From Poriferisodalis sp965215815 (lineage in GTDB: Bacteria; Actinomycetota; Acidimicrobiia; Acidimicrobiales; Poriferisodalaceae): a stretch of DNA of 64,000 nucleotides. This document shows, in pieces, positions 15,207 to 23,845 of the stretch. The notes beneath the pieces were generated by a model. The model saw nothing but the letters and a program-made list of their open reading frames with translations. It made no database searches and was not told the origin of the DNA. Position numbers and translations under genes: made by a program. Position 1 is the stretch's first letter. Each line of letters begins with the position of its first letter. The stretch is from positions 310,001 to 374,000 of the forward strand of contig NZ_CBDCEO010000013.1 of NCBI RefSeq assembly GCF_965215815.1, in the 5' to 3' direction.

Positions 15207-16460
15207 TCAAGCACTCCAGAGGCGGTCGGCGGGCGCGACGATGATCCGGTCGTCGAGCCGGTATGTCACCTCGCCGGTGTTCAGCACGAAGCCCGAATTG
15301 AACGCTTCGCCGAGGATGTCGCGTAGTGCGCGCAAGCCTCGGGCATCGCGGTGGTCGACACGGGCTGCGGCCTTCACCTCGAACGCCGTTACCGCGCCGT
15401 CGCTGTGCTCGATGACGAGGTCGACTTCTTGGCCGTCGTGGGTCCGCCAATGACCGACCGAGGCGATCCCGCTGGCCCACGAGGCCTGCTTGAGCAATTC
15501 GTTTACCACGAATGTCTCGAACAGATGGCCGAACTCCGTGATTGCAGCTGGATCGGGGCGGCCCAGTCGTTCCGGCGTGACACCCATGAGCCGGGCCGCC
15601 AAGCCGCTGTCAAGCACATGCACCTTCGGCGAGGCAGCGGCGCGCGCCCGCAGAGTGCGACCCCAGGCTTCCAGGCGGCGAACGAGGAACAGGTCCTCAA
15701 GCAGTTTCGTGTACATCTCCGCCGTTGCAGCAGTAAGCCCCACTGCGCGGCCGGCACTCGCCATATTCAGCACTTGAGCCGTCTGCCCTGCGAGGCGTCG
15801 CAGCAGAGCGGGCAGTAGCGCTCCTTGGCGGACCTTGGCCAGCTCGGTGACATCGCGGACCAGCGACACACGTACGTAGTCGTCGAACCAGCGGCGGCGC
15901 GCCTCGTCACTGCGGGCCACTGCGAGGGGAAGACCGCCCATGCAGGTTCTTGCTATGTAGTCGAAACGAGTCGTCGGCGAACGATGAGACGAGACGAGCG
16001 ACGCGGGCTCGCTCATCGCAGTCTCCAAGAAGACCTCGGTGAATCCGGCCATCTCGCCCTGCGAGAACGGCAGCACATCGACGATATGGATGCGGCCAGT
16101 CAGCGCTTGGGCAGCCAGCGGCAGCGCGTCGAATCGTGTGGAGCCAGTGATGACGAAGCGTCCAGCCGAAAGCTGACGATTCAGTTCGGCCTTTATGGCA
16201 TCGAGCACGACCGGCGCCTTGTGGAACTCGTCGATGCACACCGGCGACGGGCCTGCCACGAACGTCGCCGGATCGGCGGACACTGCGTCACGCATCGCAG
16301 GCTGATCGAGATCGATCACGCGCACCCCGTGGCGGCCCGCGGCTTCGGCCAGGAGAGTCGACTTGCCCACCGTGCGCGGCCCCTGCAGCGCCACCACCGG
16401 TTCCTCGGCGAGCCGATCCCTCACGATCTGCGCAATCCGTCGATCGACACGCTGCGTCAT
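15207..16460 (-). CDS. AAA ATPase with DUF4143 (AAA_14 family)
   Basis: A 417-residue protein. The N-terminal AAA_14 domain has Walker A GPRTVGKST (27-35), Walker B PVCIDEFHKAP and sensor segment FVITGSTRFDALPLAAQAL. The C-terminal DUF4143 domain contains FGHLFETFVVNELLKQ and a nuclease-like core, DGQEVDLVIEH...AVTAFEVKAA. Proteins of this family are widespread in bacteria and archaea, with no settled function. Three imperfect 23-bp tandem repeats lie immediately upstream of the start. The gene sits among decayed toxin-antitoxin modules but is itself intact. Confidence 0.88.
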   Translation of the reverse strand: MTQRVDRRIAQIVRDRLAEEPVVALQGPRTVGKSTLLAEAAGRHGVRVIDLDQPAMRDAVSADPATFVAGPSPVCIDEFHKAPVVLDAIKAELNRQLSAGRFVITGSTRFDALPLAAQALTGRIHIVDVLPFSQGEMAGFTEVFLETAMSEPASLVSSHRSPTTRFDYIARTCMGGLPLAVARSDEARRRWFDDYVRVSLVRDVTELAKVRQGALLPALLRRLAGQTAQVLNMASAGRAVGLTAATAEMYTKLLEDLFLVRRLEAWGRTLRARAAASPKVHVLDSGLAARLMGVTPERLGRPDPAAITEFGHLFETFVVNELLKQASWASGIASVGHWRTHDGQEVDLVIEHSDGAVTAFEVKAAARVDHRDARGLRALRDILGEAFNSGFVLNTGEVTYRLDDRIIVAPADRLWSA

Positions 16461-16478
16461 GTCTCCAGCCTACTCGAA

Positions 16479-16542
16479 CTGGGGATTTGGAGGGGTGACT
16501 GCTGGGGATTTGGAGGGGTCTGAACCAGGGAATTGGAGAGTC
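16479..16542. repeat. Three 23-bp-spaced tandem repeats upstream of the AAA_14 gene
   Basis: The 18-mer CTGGGGATTTGGAGGGGT occurs exactly at 16479-16496 and 16502-16519. A diverged third copy (CCAGGGAATTGGAGAG) begins about 23 bp later, near 16525. They lie 19-80 bp upstream of the divergent AAA_14 start at 16460, in the position of operators or iterons. The binding protein is unknown. Confidence 0.7.
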
Positions 16543-16586
16543 GGCGATCACCTGTTCATCGTGCCCATCGATTCGCTGTGGGCGAC

Positions 16587-16848
16587 TTAGCCCACAGACC
16601 AGGGATTCACGATGTCGACGCCCATGTTCACGAAGTCGACGACATTGCGAGTCGCTATCGACATGCCACGCGAATATGCGATGGCAGCGATCTGGGCATC
16701 GGCCTGCGCCACCGGACGGCCAGCGGCTCGCCGGGACGCGACGAGCGTCGCATAGGCGCTCGCAGCGGAACTGTCAAAGGAGAGGATCCGATGGCTCGGG
16801 CTCAAGGCGCATCAATTCCGACACGACGTTCGTGTCCAAGACGAACAT
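16587..16848 (-). pseudogene. FitB-like PIN toxin with internal deletion and frameshift
   Basis: ATG 16848 opens MFVLDTNVVSELMRLEPEPS, a PIN N-terminus, but that frame stops soon after. In a second frame the C-terminal half is well preserved: ILSFDSSAASAYATLVASRR, AGRPVAQADAQIAAIAYSRG, MSIATRNVVDFVNMGVDIVN, PWSVG. Around 45 residues between the two parts are gone and the reading frame has shifted. The gene was therefore a normal FitB-type toxin and is now inactive. Confidence 0.85.
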
Positions 16849-16854
16849 CGTCGC

Positions 16855-16959
16855 CTACTCAAAATGCAGCGGTTCACGCATCGGCTCCCGTGGAGGCAAC
16901 GACAGTTCCACACCGGCGAGCGGCTCGAGAACTGACTCACGCAAACTGGCCGAATCCGC
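16855..16959 (-). pseudogene. C-terminal fragment of a FitA-like antitoxin
   Basis: On the minus strand the frame reads ADSASLRESVLEPLAGVELS then LPPREPMREPLHFE and TAG (16855-16857). This is the toxin-binding tail of a FitA antitoxin, matching the family's GGVELSLPPREP ending. An in-frame TGA at 16960 and the molybdopterin oxidoreductase region beyond replace the DNA-binding half. It precedes the PIN remnant by 6 bp, the same spacing as in the module at 14763-14770. Confidence 0.8.
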
Positions 16960-17025
16960 TCACTTGCGGAACTCCAAGTCGGAAGGGCCATCGCCCATAC
17001 AGTGGCCGACATAGATCGACACGAC

Positions 17026-18021
17026 ATGAGACTTGGCAATTGGCTCACTGCTCGGCGGGTGGATCTGCTCCTGGCTGTCGCGGCGACAGTGGCGGCCGGG
17101 TCCGGGCTGGCGTCCTGGGCGGTGGGCACCGGCTGGGCCCGCTGGGTAACGGTCATGCACGCCCTCGCCGGCCTGAGCCTGCTGGCGCTGGCCCCGGCCA
17201 AACTCCGGGGCTCGGTGCGCACCGGGCTGAAGCGCCGCCGCGCTACCCGGTGGCTGTCGATGCTGCTGGGAGCGTTGGTAACAGCCACCGTCGTCGCGGG
17301 CGTCCTCCACGCCACCGGGCTGTGGCACGGGGTGGGCTACTGGTCGGCGCTGTGGACCCATGTTCTGCTGGCCGCGCTGCTGGCCCCTCTGTTGGTGTGG
17401 CATATCGTCAGCCGACCGGGTCGCCCGAAAGCGGCCGACCTCGACCGCAGGGCACTGATCGGCGGGGGCATCGCACTGGCAGCCGCTGGCGCGGTGTATT
17501 GGATTCAGCAGCTGGCGCTGGGCGACAACCGGCGATTCACCGGCTCACACGAGATCGCCTCGTTCAACCCGGCAGAGATGCCAACGACCATGTGGCTCAA
17601 CGACCAGTCGCCCCGAGTGGCCGCCTCGGACTGGGACCTCACTGTCGCAGGCGAGCCGGTGACGCTCGAGACCTTGTACAACCGGGCCACACCGGTGCCG
17701 GCCGTTCTCGACTGCACGGGTGGGTGGTGGAGCAGCCAGTCGTGGGACGCGGTGCCGCTGGCCGAGCTGATGCCATCGTTGGATGCGCCCACGCTGGAAG
17801 TCACATCGGTGACCGGCTATAGCCGCCTGTTCCCCGCTCGCGACGCGGCCAACCTGTACCTGGCCGTCGGCTACGGCGGTGAGCCGCTGCGCCGCGGCCA
17901 CGGCTCTCCGGTGCGGCTGGTGGCACCTGGAAGACGCGGCTTCTGGTGGGTCAAGTGGGTGAGCCGCATCGACCCCGTCGACCGCCCCTGGTGGCTCCAA
18001 GTCCCGTTCCCCCTGGAATAG
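17026..18021 (+). CDS. Membrane-anchored molybdopterin (sulfite oxidase-like) oxidoreductase
   Basis: About 331 residues. Four hydrophobic helices in the first ~150 residues (for example LLLAVAATVAAGSGLASWAV and GALVTATVVAGVLHATGLWH), with His residues, resemble a cytochrome-b-type membrane domain. A further helix (ALIGGGIALAAAGAVYWIQ) leads into a sulfite-oxidase-fold domain. There the expected molybdenum-ligating Cys is in AVLDCTGGWWSSQSWDAVPL, followed by VTSVTGYSRLFP and GEPLRRGHGSPVRLVAPGRR. Substrate is unknown. ATG 17026 was chosen; GTG 17002 in the same frame is an alternative. Confidence 0.8.
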   Translation: MRLGNWLTARRVDLLLAVAATVAAGSGLASWAVGTGWARWVTVMHALAGLSLLALAPAKLRGSVRTGLKRRRATRWLSMLLGALVTATVVAGVLHATGLWHGVGYWSALWTHVLLAALLAPLLVWHIVSRPGRPKAADLDRRALIGGGIALAAAGAVYWIQQLALGDNRRFTGSHEIASFNPAEMPTTMWLNDQSPRVAASDWDLTVAGEPVTLETLYNRATPVPAVLDCTGGWWSSQSWDAVPLAELMPSLDAPTLEVTSVTGYSRLFPARDAANLYLAVGYGGEPLRRGHGSPVRLVAPGRRGFWWVKWVSRIDPVDRPWWLQVPFPLE

Positions 18022-18120
18022 CCGGCCGTCGCTGGCCAGCGTCCATGCCAATCTCAACCCGTCATACCAACCAGAACCCGACGTCCCAGCTTGGTCGCGT
18101 AGAGCCCACAAACCGGCGGT

Positions 18121-18673
18121 TCAGCTCGCTTGCAAAGCTTCGAGTCGAGAAACCCAGTCGTCGAAGCGCTGGCAGGCAGCGCGGATGTTCGCGAGACCGA
18201 TCTGCTTCGCGATCGCTGGACCATGAAGCCGCTTCTTGTAACCGGCGAAACACTGCTTGATTCTCTTGCTCGGAGCGGTAGTGGCGCCGTCGTTGATGTC
18301 TTCCGGGGTCGAGAATTGTCCCGCGGTCTCACCAAGCGCCGTGAGGGCCCCCGCCGGTAGGTCCGGCAGGACGCCGAATGAACTCGGGACCGAGAAGAGC
18401 AGTGCTTCGAATTCGAACTGCTGAACGTAGGCGAACTGAGGCACCAAGCGAGGCACTTGCGGATTGTGCCTCCCGATTGCCGCATCGATTCGCTCCTCAA
18501 GTTCCTGAGCGGTCTCAACTGGCAAGCGGTGACGGAAGCCGTGGAAGTCCACCAGCGACGTGACCGCGTCGAAACTCCACGAGAGCTTCGCCATGTGTGG
18601 TGCCAACCGGTCAACGTGGATATTGCCGCCACGACCGCCTGGTTTGATCGGCGGCTATCGCCACCCGCTTCAT
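18121..18673 (-). pseudogene. DUF4276 protein with N-terminal deletion
   Basis: The C-terminal two thirds of a DUF4276 protein are well kept: APHMAKLSWSFDAVTSLVDF, FAYVQQFEFEALLFSVPSSF, FSTPEDINDGATTAPSKRIK, and IGLANIRAACQRFDDWVSRL. The likely original start ATG 18673 overlaps the ATPase stop (ATGA) and reads MKRVAIA, but is out of frame with the rest. About 60 residues, including the VEGQTE-type acidic motif of this TOPRIM-like family, have been deleted. DUF4276 genes are commonly paired with AAA ATPases in defence islands. Confidence 0.8.
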
Positions 18674-19434
18674 GGGCGGCCGCCGAGCAGATTCATCTGC
18701 CAGAGTTCTCCCGTCGTGTAGTTCTCTTCAAGCCACCGCTCGTAGTCGATGCGATCCAAGCGGCGCACTGCGGTCTTGGAGTCCTCCAGTTCCATCACGA
18801 CGATCTCGTCGAGATCGAAGGCATCGACGAGCTGGGGTGACTGAGTCGCCACGATCACTTGGCGCTGAGTTGCCAGCGACTCGATCATCGACCCAATCAG
18901 CGACACAGCCGCAGGGTGCAAGCCAAGTTCCGGCTCATCAACAATGACGACCTCGGGCAGCATGGCGGGCGGCAGGTTGAGCAAGGTGACGAGGGCGAAG
19001 AACCTGAGCGATCCGTCCGATGTGAGGTGGGCACCGAACGTCTTGTCAGAGTCTGTTGCTCTCCACCGCAACATCACTTTGCCGTGCTCTTCCTCGACGA
19101 TGAGCTGGTCGAAGTTCGGCAGGATTCGCCGGATGTTGCCTTCGATCCACTCGTAGTGGCCTGGGTACTCGCCTTGGAGTCGATGGAGCACTGCCGCCAA
19201 GTTGCCGCCGTCCGCGCGAAGCGAGGCAAATGTCAGCGTCCATGCGTGGCGTCACCTTGTTCCCCATGAACAATTGATCGTCAGCACCGCCGTCTTGAGC
19301 GACGAACTGCTCGAGACGCCGAGAACGCAGCATCCGGCTCAACATCTCGAAGAACCGAATGAAGTTGGACTTACCCGATCCATACGCTCAATCCAGCGTC
19401 AGCCCAAACTCGCGGGTGGCCGAACATGGCTCGA
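18670..19434 (-). pseudogene. AAA_21-type ATPase, broken by deletion, stop and frameshift
   Basis: Remnant of an AAA_21/OLD-like ATPase. The N-terminus reads REFGLTLD, then an in-frame TGA (19388-19390), then AYGSGKSNFIRFFEMLSRML, so the segment ending in the Walker A loop is joined abruptly and the stop blocks it. Near 19210 the frame shifts by one base, between DADICLASR and the following ADGGNLAAVLHRLQGEY. The C-terminal half is intact, with the signature region LTSDGSLRFFALVTLL and Walker B EVVIVDEPELGLHP, and IVATQSPQLVDAF. It was coupled to the DUF4276 gene downstream. Confidence 0.82.
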
Positions 19435-19496
19435 TCCTATGGTGCCGCTTGTCGGCGGAGATGCTCCAAATCGGCGCGCTGGCCTAGCGTCATGGC

Positions 19497-20435
19497 ATGG
19501 ACGCAGAGTCAAGAACTGCTGGGGGCGACGAGGGGCACGGCGGCGCGGAGCCGGTGGTGCTGTACACCGAGGCCGACACTGTCGCTTTCATCACCCTGAA
19601 CCGGCCCGAACGCATGAACACGCTGACCGAGGGCGTCATCGCGGGGGTGGCGGACGGGATCGATCGGGCGACGGCATCGAGAAGCGTCCGCTCGATCGTG
19701 CTCCGAGGCAGCGGCCCAACGCTGACGGCGGGCTATGACCTCAACCCGGGCGGTGGCAGCGATTCGAGTTCAGGGGAGCTGTACGACTCGTGGGGCAGTC
19801 CTTACAGCGCTCCTGGTCCGAAGCCTCGCGAGGGTGCCTGGGACCCTGTCCGGGACTGGCAGTTCATGGGCCACAACGTGAAGCGGTTCATGAAGATCTG
19901 GGAATGCCCCAAACCGGTGCTCGGGCAGATCCACGGCTGGGCAATCGGCGGGGCCACCGACATGATCCTGTGCTGCGACCTGCTGTTCATGGCTTCGGAC
20001 GCACATATCGGCTATGCGCCCTCACGCATCTACGGCACGCCCACCACGATGATGTGGGTGTACCGGCTGGGCCTCGAGCACGCCAAGCAGTTCTTGCTCT
20101 CGGGCGACGCCATTGATGCCGAGACCGCCCATCGCATCGGGCTGGTCGCCTACGTGTACCCGCCCGACGAGCTCGGCAATCAGGTCGAGGCCTTCGCCCG
20201 GCGGCTCGCACACATCCCGGCGAATCAGCTGGCGCTGAACAAGCTGCTCGTCAACCAGGCCTTCGAGAACATGGGCCTTCGCACCAGCCAGCTGCTCGGC
20301 ACGTTCTTTGACGGCGTCACTCGCCACACCGAGGAGGCCTACCGCTGGGTGGAGGACTTCGAGACGAAGGGTTTCCGACAGGTCATCGCCGAGCGGGATG
20401 CGCCTCACGGCGACTACGGCGAGCGGCCGCTATGA
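19497..20435 (+). CDS. Enoyl-CoA hydratase/isomerase family (crotonase) protein
   Basis: A 312-residue crotonase. The fold is marked by VAFITLNRPERMNTLTEGVI, the first oxyanion-hole segment LTAGYDL, and the second, GQIHGWAIGGATDMILCCDL. Catalytic-position residues of canonical enoyl-CoA hydratase are not clearly present, so the reaction on its CoA thioester is open. An insertion after GYDLNPGGG (about 30 residues) makes it longer than the usual 260. It is translationally coupled by ATGA to the alpha/beta hydrolase. Confidence 0.88.
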   Translation: MDAESRTAGGDEGHGGAEPVVLYTEADTVAFITLNRPERMNTLTEGVIAGVADGIDRATASRSVRSIVLRGSGPTLTAGYDLNPGGGSDSSSGELYDSWGSPYSAPGPKPREGAWDPVRDWQFMGHNVKRFMKIWECPKPVLGQIHGWAIGGATDMILCCDLLFMASDAHIGYAPSRIYGTPTTMMWVYRLGLEHAKQFLLSGDAIDAETAHRIGLVAYVYPPDELGNQVEAFARRLAHIPANQLALNKLLVNQAFENMGLRTSQLLGTFFDGVTRHTEEAYRWVEDFETKGFRQVIAERDAPHGDYGERPL

Positions 20436-21235
20436 GCGGGCGGTCGGGCGACAGCGTGACGTTGGTGCTGCTGCACGGGCTGGGGGCAAACCGCCATGTG
20501 TGGGACGGTGTGGCCGAGCTGCTGGGTGCCGACGGTACCGCTGTGGTTGTACCCGACTTTCGGGGGCATGGCGCCGCACCGTGGAGCGGTAACTACTCGT
20601 TCGGCGCGATGGCAGCTGACCTTGCCGAAGTGCTGCAACGTGACTACGGCGGGCGCCCGTACACCGTCGTCGGGCACTCGATGGGCGGTGCGGTCGGGCT
20701 GGCGCTCGCCTCGGGCTGGTTCGGACCGCCGCCGACGCACGTGGCCACGATCGGGGTGAAGCTGCGCTGGTCCGACGAGGAGTTGTCTCGCATCGACGGC
20801 CTGGCGTCGCGGCCGCCGCGCACGTTCGACAACCGGGCCGGGGCCGTCGAGTGGTTCATGAAGCTGTCAGGGCTGTTCGGCGTGTTCGCACCTGATGACC
20901 CGCGCCTTGCGGCAACAATCGACGCCGGCGTGATCGCCGATCCTGATTCTGGCTCGCTCTGGAGAACCGCCCAGGATCCCGCCACGGTTGGCGTTGGGCC
21001 GCCCGACATGACCGGCTTGCTGCCCGCAGCGAAGTGCCCGGTGTCGATGGCGCTGGGCGAACACGATCCGCTGGTGGCCCCTGATCATCACGACGACCTG
21101 GCCTCGACTGCCGCAACAAGCCCGTTGGCCGCCGGGGTCGCAACACCGCACGTGTTCAGCGGCCTCGGCCACAACGCCATGATTGAGGATCCCGCTGCGG
21201 TAGCGCGCTGGCTCGGCTCGCTCTCACTCATCTAA
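20432..21235 (+). CDS. Alpha/beta hydrolase
   Basis: A 267-residue alpha/beta-fold hydrolase. VLLHGLGANRHVWDGV gives the HG oxyanion motif, TVVGHSMGGAVGLAL the nucleophile elbow with the catalytic Ser, and VFSGLGHNAMIEDP the C-terminal His. The acid is probably the Asp in ALGEHDPLVAP. The substrate is unknown. The ATG overlaps the stop of the crotonase, so the two are cotranslated and may act in the same degradative route. Confidence 0.88.
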   Translation: MSGRSGDSVTLVLLHGLGANRHVWDGVAELLGADGTAVVVPDFRGHGAAPWSGNYSFGAMAADLAEVLQRDYGGRPYTVVGHSMGGAVGLALASGWFGPPPTHVATIGVKLRWSDEELSRIDGLASRPPRTFDNRAGAVEWFMKLSGLFGVFAPDDPRLAATIDAGVIADPDSGSLWRTAQDPATVGVGPPDMTGLLPAAKCPVSMALGEHDPLVAPDHHDDLASTAATSPLAAGVATPHVFSGLGHNAMIEDPAAVARWLGSLSLI

Positions 21236-21313
21236 CGCAGACAGATCACGCCGGGTTCGCATCAAACCGAGACCGACACGGCGGCGTGCAGTTTGGAACC
21301 GCTTGATAACCGG

Positions 21314-21341
21314 TTACAAACCGCTCTAGAACGGATATTAT
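21314..21341 (+). promoter_or_regulatory. Candidate sigma70-type promoter of the Fic gene
   Basis: TTACAA (21314-21319) and TATTAT (21336-21341) are separated by 16 bp in a locally AT-rich stretch. The predicted transcript would start near 21349, which favours ATG 21377 over the TTG at 21293 as the start of the Fic gene. Confidence 0.45.
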
Positions 21342-21376
21342 CTGCGTCAACCGAGGAATCTATCCGAGTATCCAGC

Positions 21377-22507
21377 ATGCTGTTCACCACACCTGAATTA
21401 GACGAGAAGGAATGCCGCGCGATCTCCGATATCGAAGATCTGCGGCGCCGCCTGAGTTATCGCCTGCGACAGCCACGTCGCTGGCACGACCTGCTTCGGC
21501 GCATGGCTCGTGCTCGCGCCGTGCAAGGGTCGAACAGCATCGAGGGCTACTACGCGCCGCTGGATGACGTCCTCGCGATCAGCGACGATGCGGAGCCGCT
21601 GGATGCCGGCGAGGAAACGCGGCAGGCGCTTCGCGGCTACCGGGACGCCATGACCTACGTCCTGCAGATCGCTGACGATCCCGATCCGACCTACAGCGAG
21701 CACTTGTTGCGCGGTTTGCACTTCATGATGATCAGCTACGACCTCGCTGCACGGCCGGGTCAATGGCGCATCGGCGACATCTTCGTCCGAGACGATGCGC
21801 AGGAGGTGGTGATCTACCAGGGCCCAGATGTCGACGAAGTCCCGACGCTCATCGGTGAGCTGGTCGAGGCGCTCAACGATTCGACCCAAGCACAACCGCC
21901 GCTCGTCCGCGCCGCCATGGCTCACCTCAACCTCGTGATGATCCACCCGTTCCGTGATGGCAATGGCCGCATGGCGCGCTGTCTGCAAACCCTCGTGCTC
22001 GCGCGAGACGGCCTTGGCGATCCGGTGTTCGGCTCGCTTGAGGAATACCTCGGCGCCAACACGCAGTCCTACTACGACGTGCTTGGTTCGGTCGGAGGCG
22101 GCTCGTGGCAACCAGACCGCGACGCTCGGCCCTGGATCCGTTTCGTCCTCACGGCTCACCTGCGCCAGGGGCGGATCGAATTGCGACGCGTGCGTGAAGC
22201 CGAACGCTTGTGGGACGAATTGGAACGAATATCGGCTGAATTGTCCCTGCCAGAGCGCTCGCTCAATGCGCTCACGATGGCAGCAAACGGTTTGCGTGTC
22301 CGTAACGCGACCTATCGAGCAGCTTCTGAAGAACTGAGCGGCGGGGCCGCCAGTCGAGATCTGCGTCGCCTCGTCGATGTCGAGTTGTTCGTCCCTCAGG
22401 GAGAGAAGCGCGGCCGCTTCTATCGCGCAGCGCCACGATTGCGCGCCATACGCGAGAAAATCATCGCTGCGCGTGACCCAGTTGAGATTGCCGACCCATT
22501 CGCATGA
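21377..22507 (+). CDS. Fic-family AMP-transferase, self-inhibited class
   Basis: About 376 residues from ATG 21377. The Fic active-site loop HPFRDGNGRMAR is complete (His base, Asp, GNGR, second Arg). Upstream, VQGSNSIEGYYAP matches the (S/T)xxxE(G/N) inhibitory helix placed N-terminal to the Fic core, so the enzyme should be autoinhibited. A C-terminal winged-helix-like region follows (RNATYRAASEELSGG...DLRRLVDVELFVPQGEKRGRFY). Such proteins usually AMPylate hydroxyl side chains; the target is unknown. No separate antitoxin gene is adjacent. Confidence 0.85.
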   Translation: MLFTTPELDEKECRAISDIEDLRRRLSYRLRQPRRWHDLLRRMARARAVQGSNSIEGYYAPLDDVLAISDDAEPLDAGEETRQALRGYRDAMTYVLQIADDPDPTYSEHLLRGLHFMMISYDLAARPGQWRIGDIFVRDDAQEVVIYQGPDVDEVPTLIGELVEALNDSTQAQPPLVRAAMAHLNLVMIHPFRDGNGRMARCLQTLVLARDGLGDPVFGSLEEYLGANTQSYYDVLGSVGGGSWQPDRDARPWIRFVLTAHLRQGRIELRRVREAERLWDELERISAELSLPERSLNALTMAANGLRVRNATYRAASEELSGGAASRDLRRLVDVELFVPQGEKRGRFYRAAPRLRAIREKIIAARDPVEIADPFA

Positions 22508-22529
22508 GTCGCCGCACCCTGGACCTCGT

Positions 22530-22961
22530 TCAGGAACCTGTCACCGCGGTACTCGTGGCCAACCGGCGAGCGCGGCGAACCGCCCAGACCGCGAGCGCCA
22601 CGGCCGCAATGGTGACGAGCATCAGCGCTGTGTGCACAAGCTTGAAGCCGGTGGTCTGTGTGCTGTCGGCCCAGAGCTGCGCGGTGCGTAGGGGCCAGTA
22701 GAGCACCGACAGGATCGCCAGCATCACGAACCACCTCGGGCCGAACCTGCCCGAGACAGCCCACACGAGCGTTGCAACCCCGAGATCGACAAACACGAAA
22801 GCGACGAGCACGCGCCACAGTGTTCCCCAGAAGCCGAGGTCGCCCGCTTGGGCGACGTTGACGATCCGGGTCAACCAGATCGCCACGGTCCACGCCGCCA
22901 GAATCAGCAGCGGAAGTCGCGCGCCGTTCGGACGCAATGGCACCTTGTTCGTGGACTGCAT
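22530..22961 (-). CDS. Small integral membrane protein, four predicted helices
   Basis: From ATG 22961 the product has 143 residues with four hydrophobic helices: LPLLILAAWTVAIWLTRIVN, LWRVLVAFVFVDLGVATLVW, WFVMLAILSVLYWPLRTA and LVHTALMLVTIAAVALAVWA. It ends in a short basic tail. I do not recognise the family. It lies 43 bp downstream of an SDR gene on the same strand and is probably the last gene of that operon. The open frame upstream of the ATG overlaps the SDR and is ignored. Confidence 0.65.
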   Translation of the reverse strand: MQSTNKVPLRPNGARLPLLILAAWTVAIWLTRIVNVAQAGDLGFWGTLWRVLVAFVFVDLGVATLVWAVSGRFGPRWFVMLAILSVLYWPLRTAQLWADSTQTTGFKLVHTALMLVTIAAVALAVWAVRRARRLATSTAVTGS

Positions 22962-23004
22962 CACCTTGACGATGCCGTCGCTCGTGCGAGCGTCGGGACC
23001 GTCA

Positions 23005-23775
23005 CTATCCCTCTTCGAGTGGAAGCTCGCCGGCGATCTTGACGCATTCGCCACCGTCGATGTCCATGATGTGACCGGTGATCCAGGTCGCACCCGCGGA
23101 CAGGAACAGTGCCGCCTCACCGATGTCGGACGGCTCGCCGAGCCGCTTCATCGGAAGCTGGTCCGCGATTATCTTCCCGCGGGGCCCATCCCAGAGCACC
23201 CGCGCAAAATCCGTCCGGATCAATCCCGGAGCGATGCAGTTCACCCGGACTTTGGGGCCGATCTCGGCAGCCAGCTGCCGAGTCATGTGCATGAGGGCGT
23301 CCTTGAACATGCAATAGACGCCCAACGCTTGGGACGTGTGGTGCCCGCCAACCGAGGCGATATTGATGACCGAGCCGCCGTGTTCGGACATCCACATCTG
23401 CCATGCCGTCTGCGTCCACTGCAGCGGTGCGCGCAGGTTCACCTCGTAGGTCTTGTCCAGGCGCGGCACGTCGCAGTCGACCATCGGCCCGGCCCAGGGG
23501 TTTGTCGCCGCGTTGTTGACCAGGATGTCGAGCGAGCCGTAGCGCTCGATGGTCTCACCCATCACACGCTCGGCCTGGTCGAGATGGCCGATGTGCGAGG
23601 CGATGTAGTCGCACTCGCCGCCAATGTCCGCAACAGCGGCCTCGCACTTGTCGGCCTTGCGGCTCGTGATCATCACGTTCGCGCCGGCATCGGCGAATGC
23701 CCTCGCGATGCCCTTGCCGATGCCGGCCGAGCCGCCAGTCACCAGCGCAGTCTTGCCATCCAGTCGCAGTTCCAT
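23005..23775 (-). CDS. SDR-family oxidoreductase
   Basis: A 256-residue classical short-chain dehydrogenase. NAD(P)-binding TGGSAGIGKGIA, NNAA after LDILV, a catalytic Ser in VINIASVGGHH and the YxxxK pair in YCMFKDALM, followed by the NCIAPGLIRTDF segment. It should reduce or oxidise a hydroxyl/keto group, perhaps on an acyl-CoA given its neighbours (acyl-CoA dehydrogenase and carboxylase upstream in the same direction). Substrate is not predictable from sequence. Confidence 0.88.
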   Translation of the reverse strand: MELRLDGKTALVTGGSAGIGKGIARAFADAGANVMITSRKADKCEAAVADIGGECDYIASHIGHLDQAERVMGETIERYGSLDILVNNAATNPWAGPMVDCDVPRLDKTYEVNLRAPLQWTQTAWQMWMSEHGGSVINIASVGGHHTSQALGVYCMFKDALMHMTRQLAAEIGPKVRVNCIAPGLIRTDFARVLWDGPRGKIIADQLPMKRLGEPSDIGEAALFLSAGATWITGHIMDIDGGECVKIAGELPLEEG

Positions 23776-23845
23776 GTCTGGTCCCTTTCAGTCATGCACC
23801 CTGGCGCGTGCGCGCCTCGCTCTTGGGCTTCGAGTTCTGACCCGG

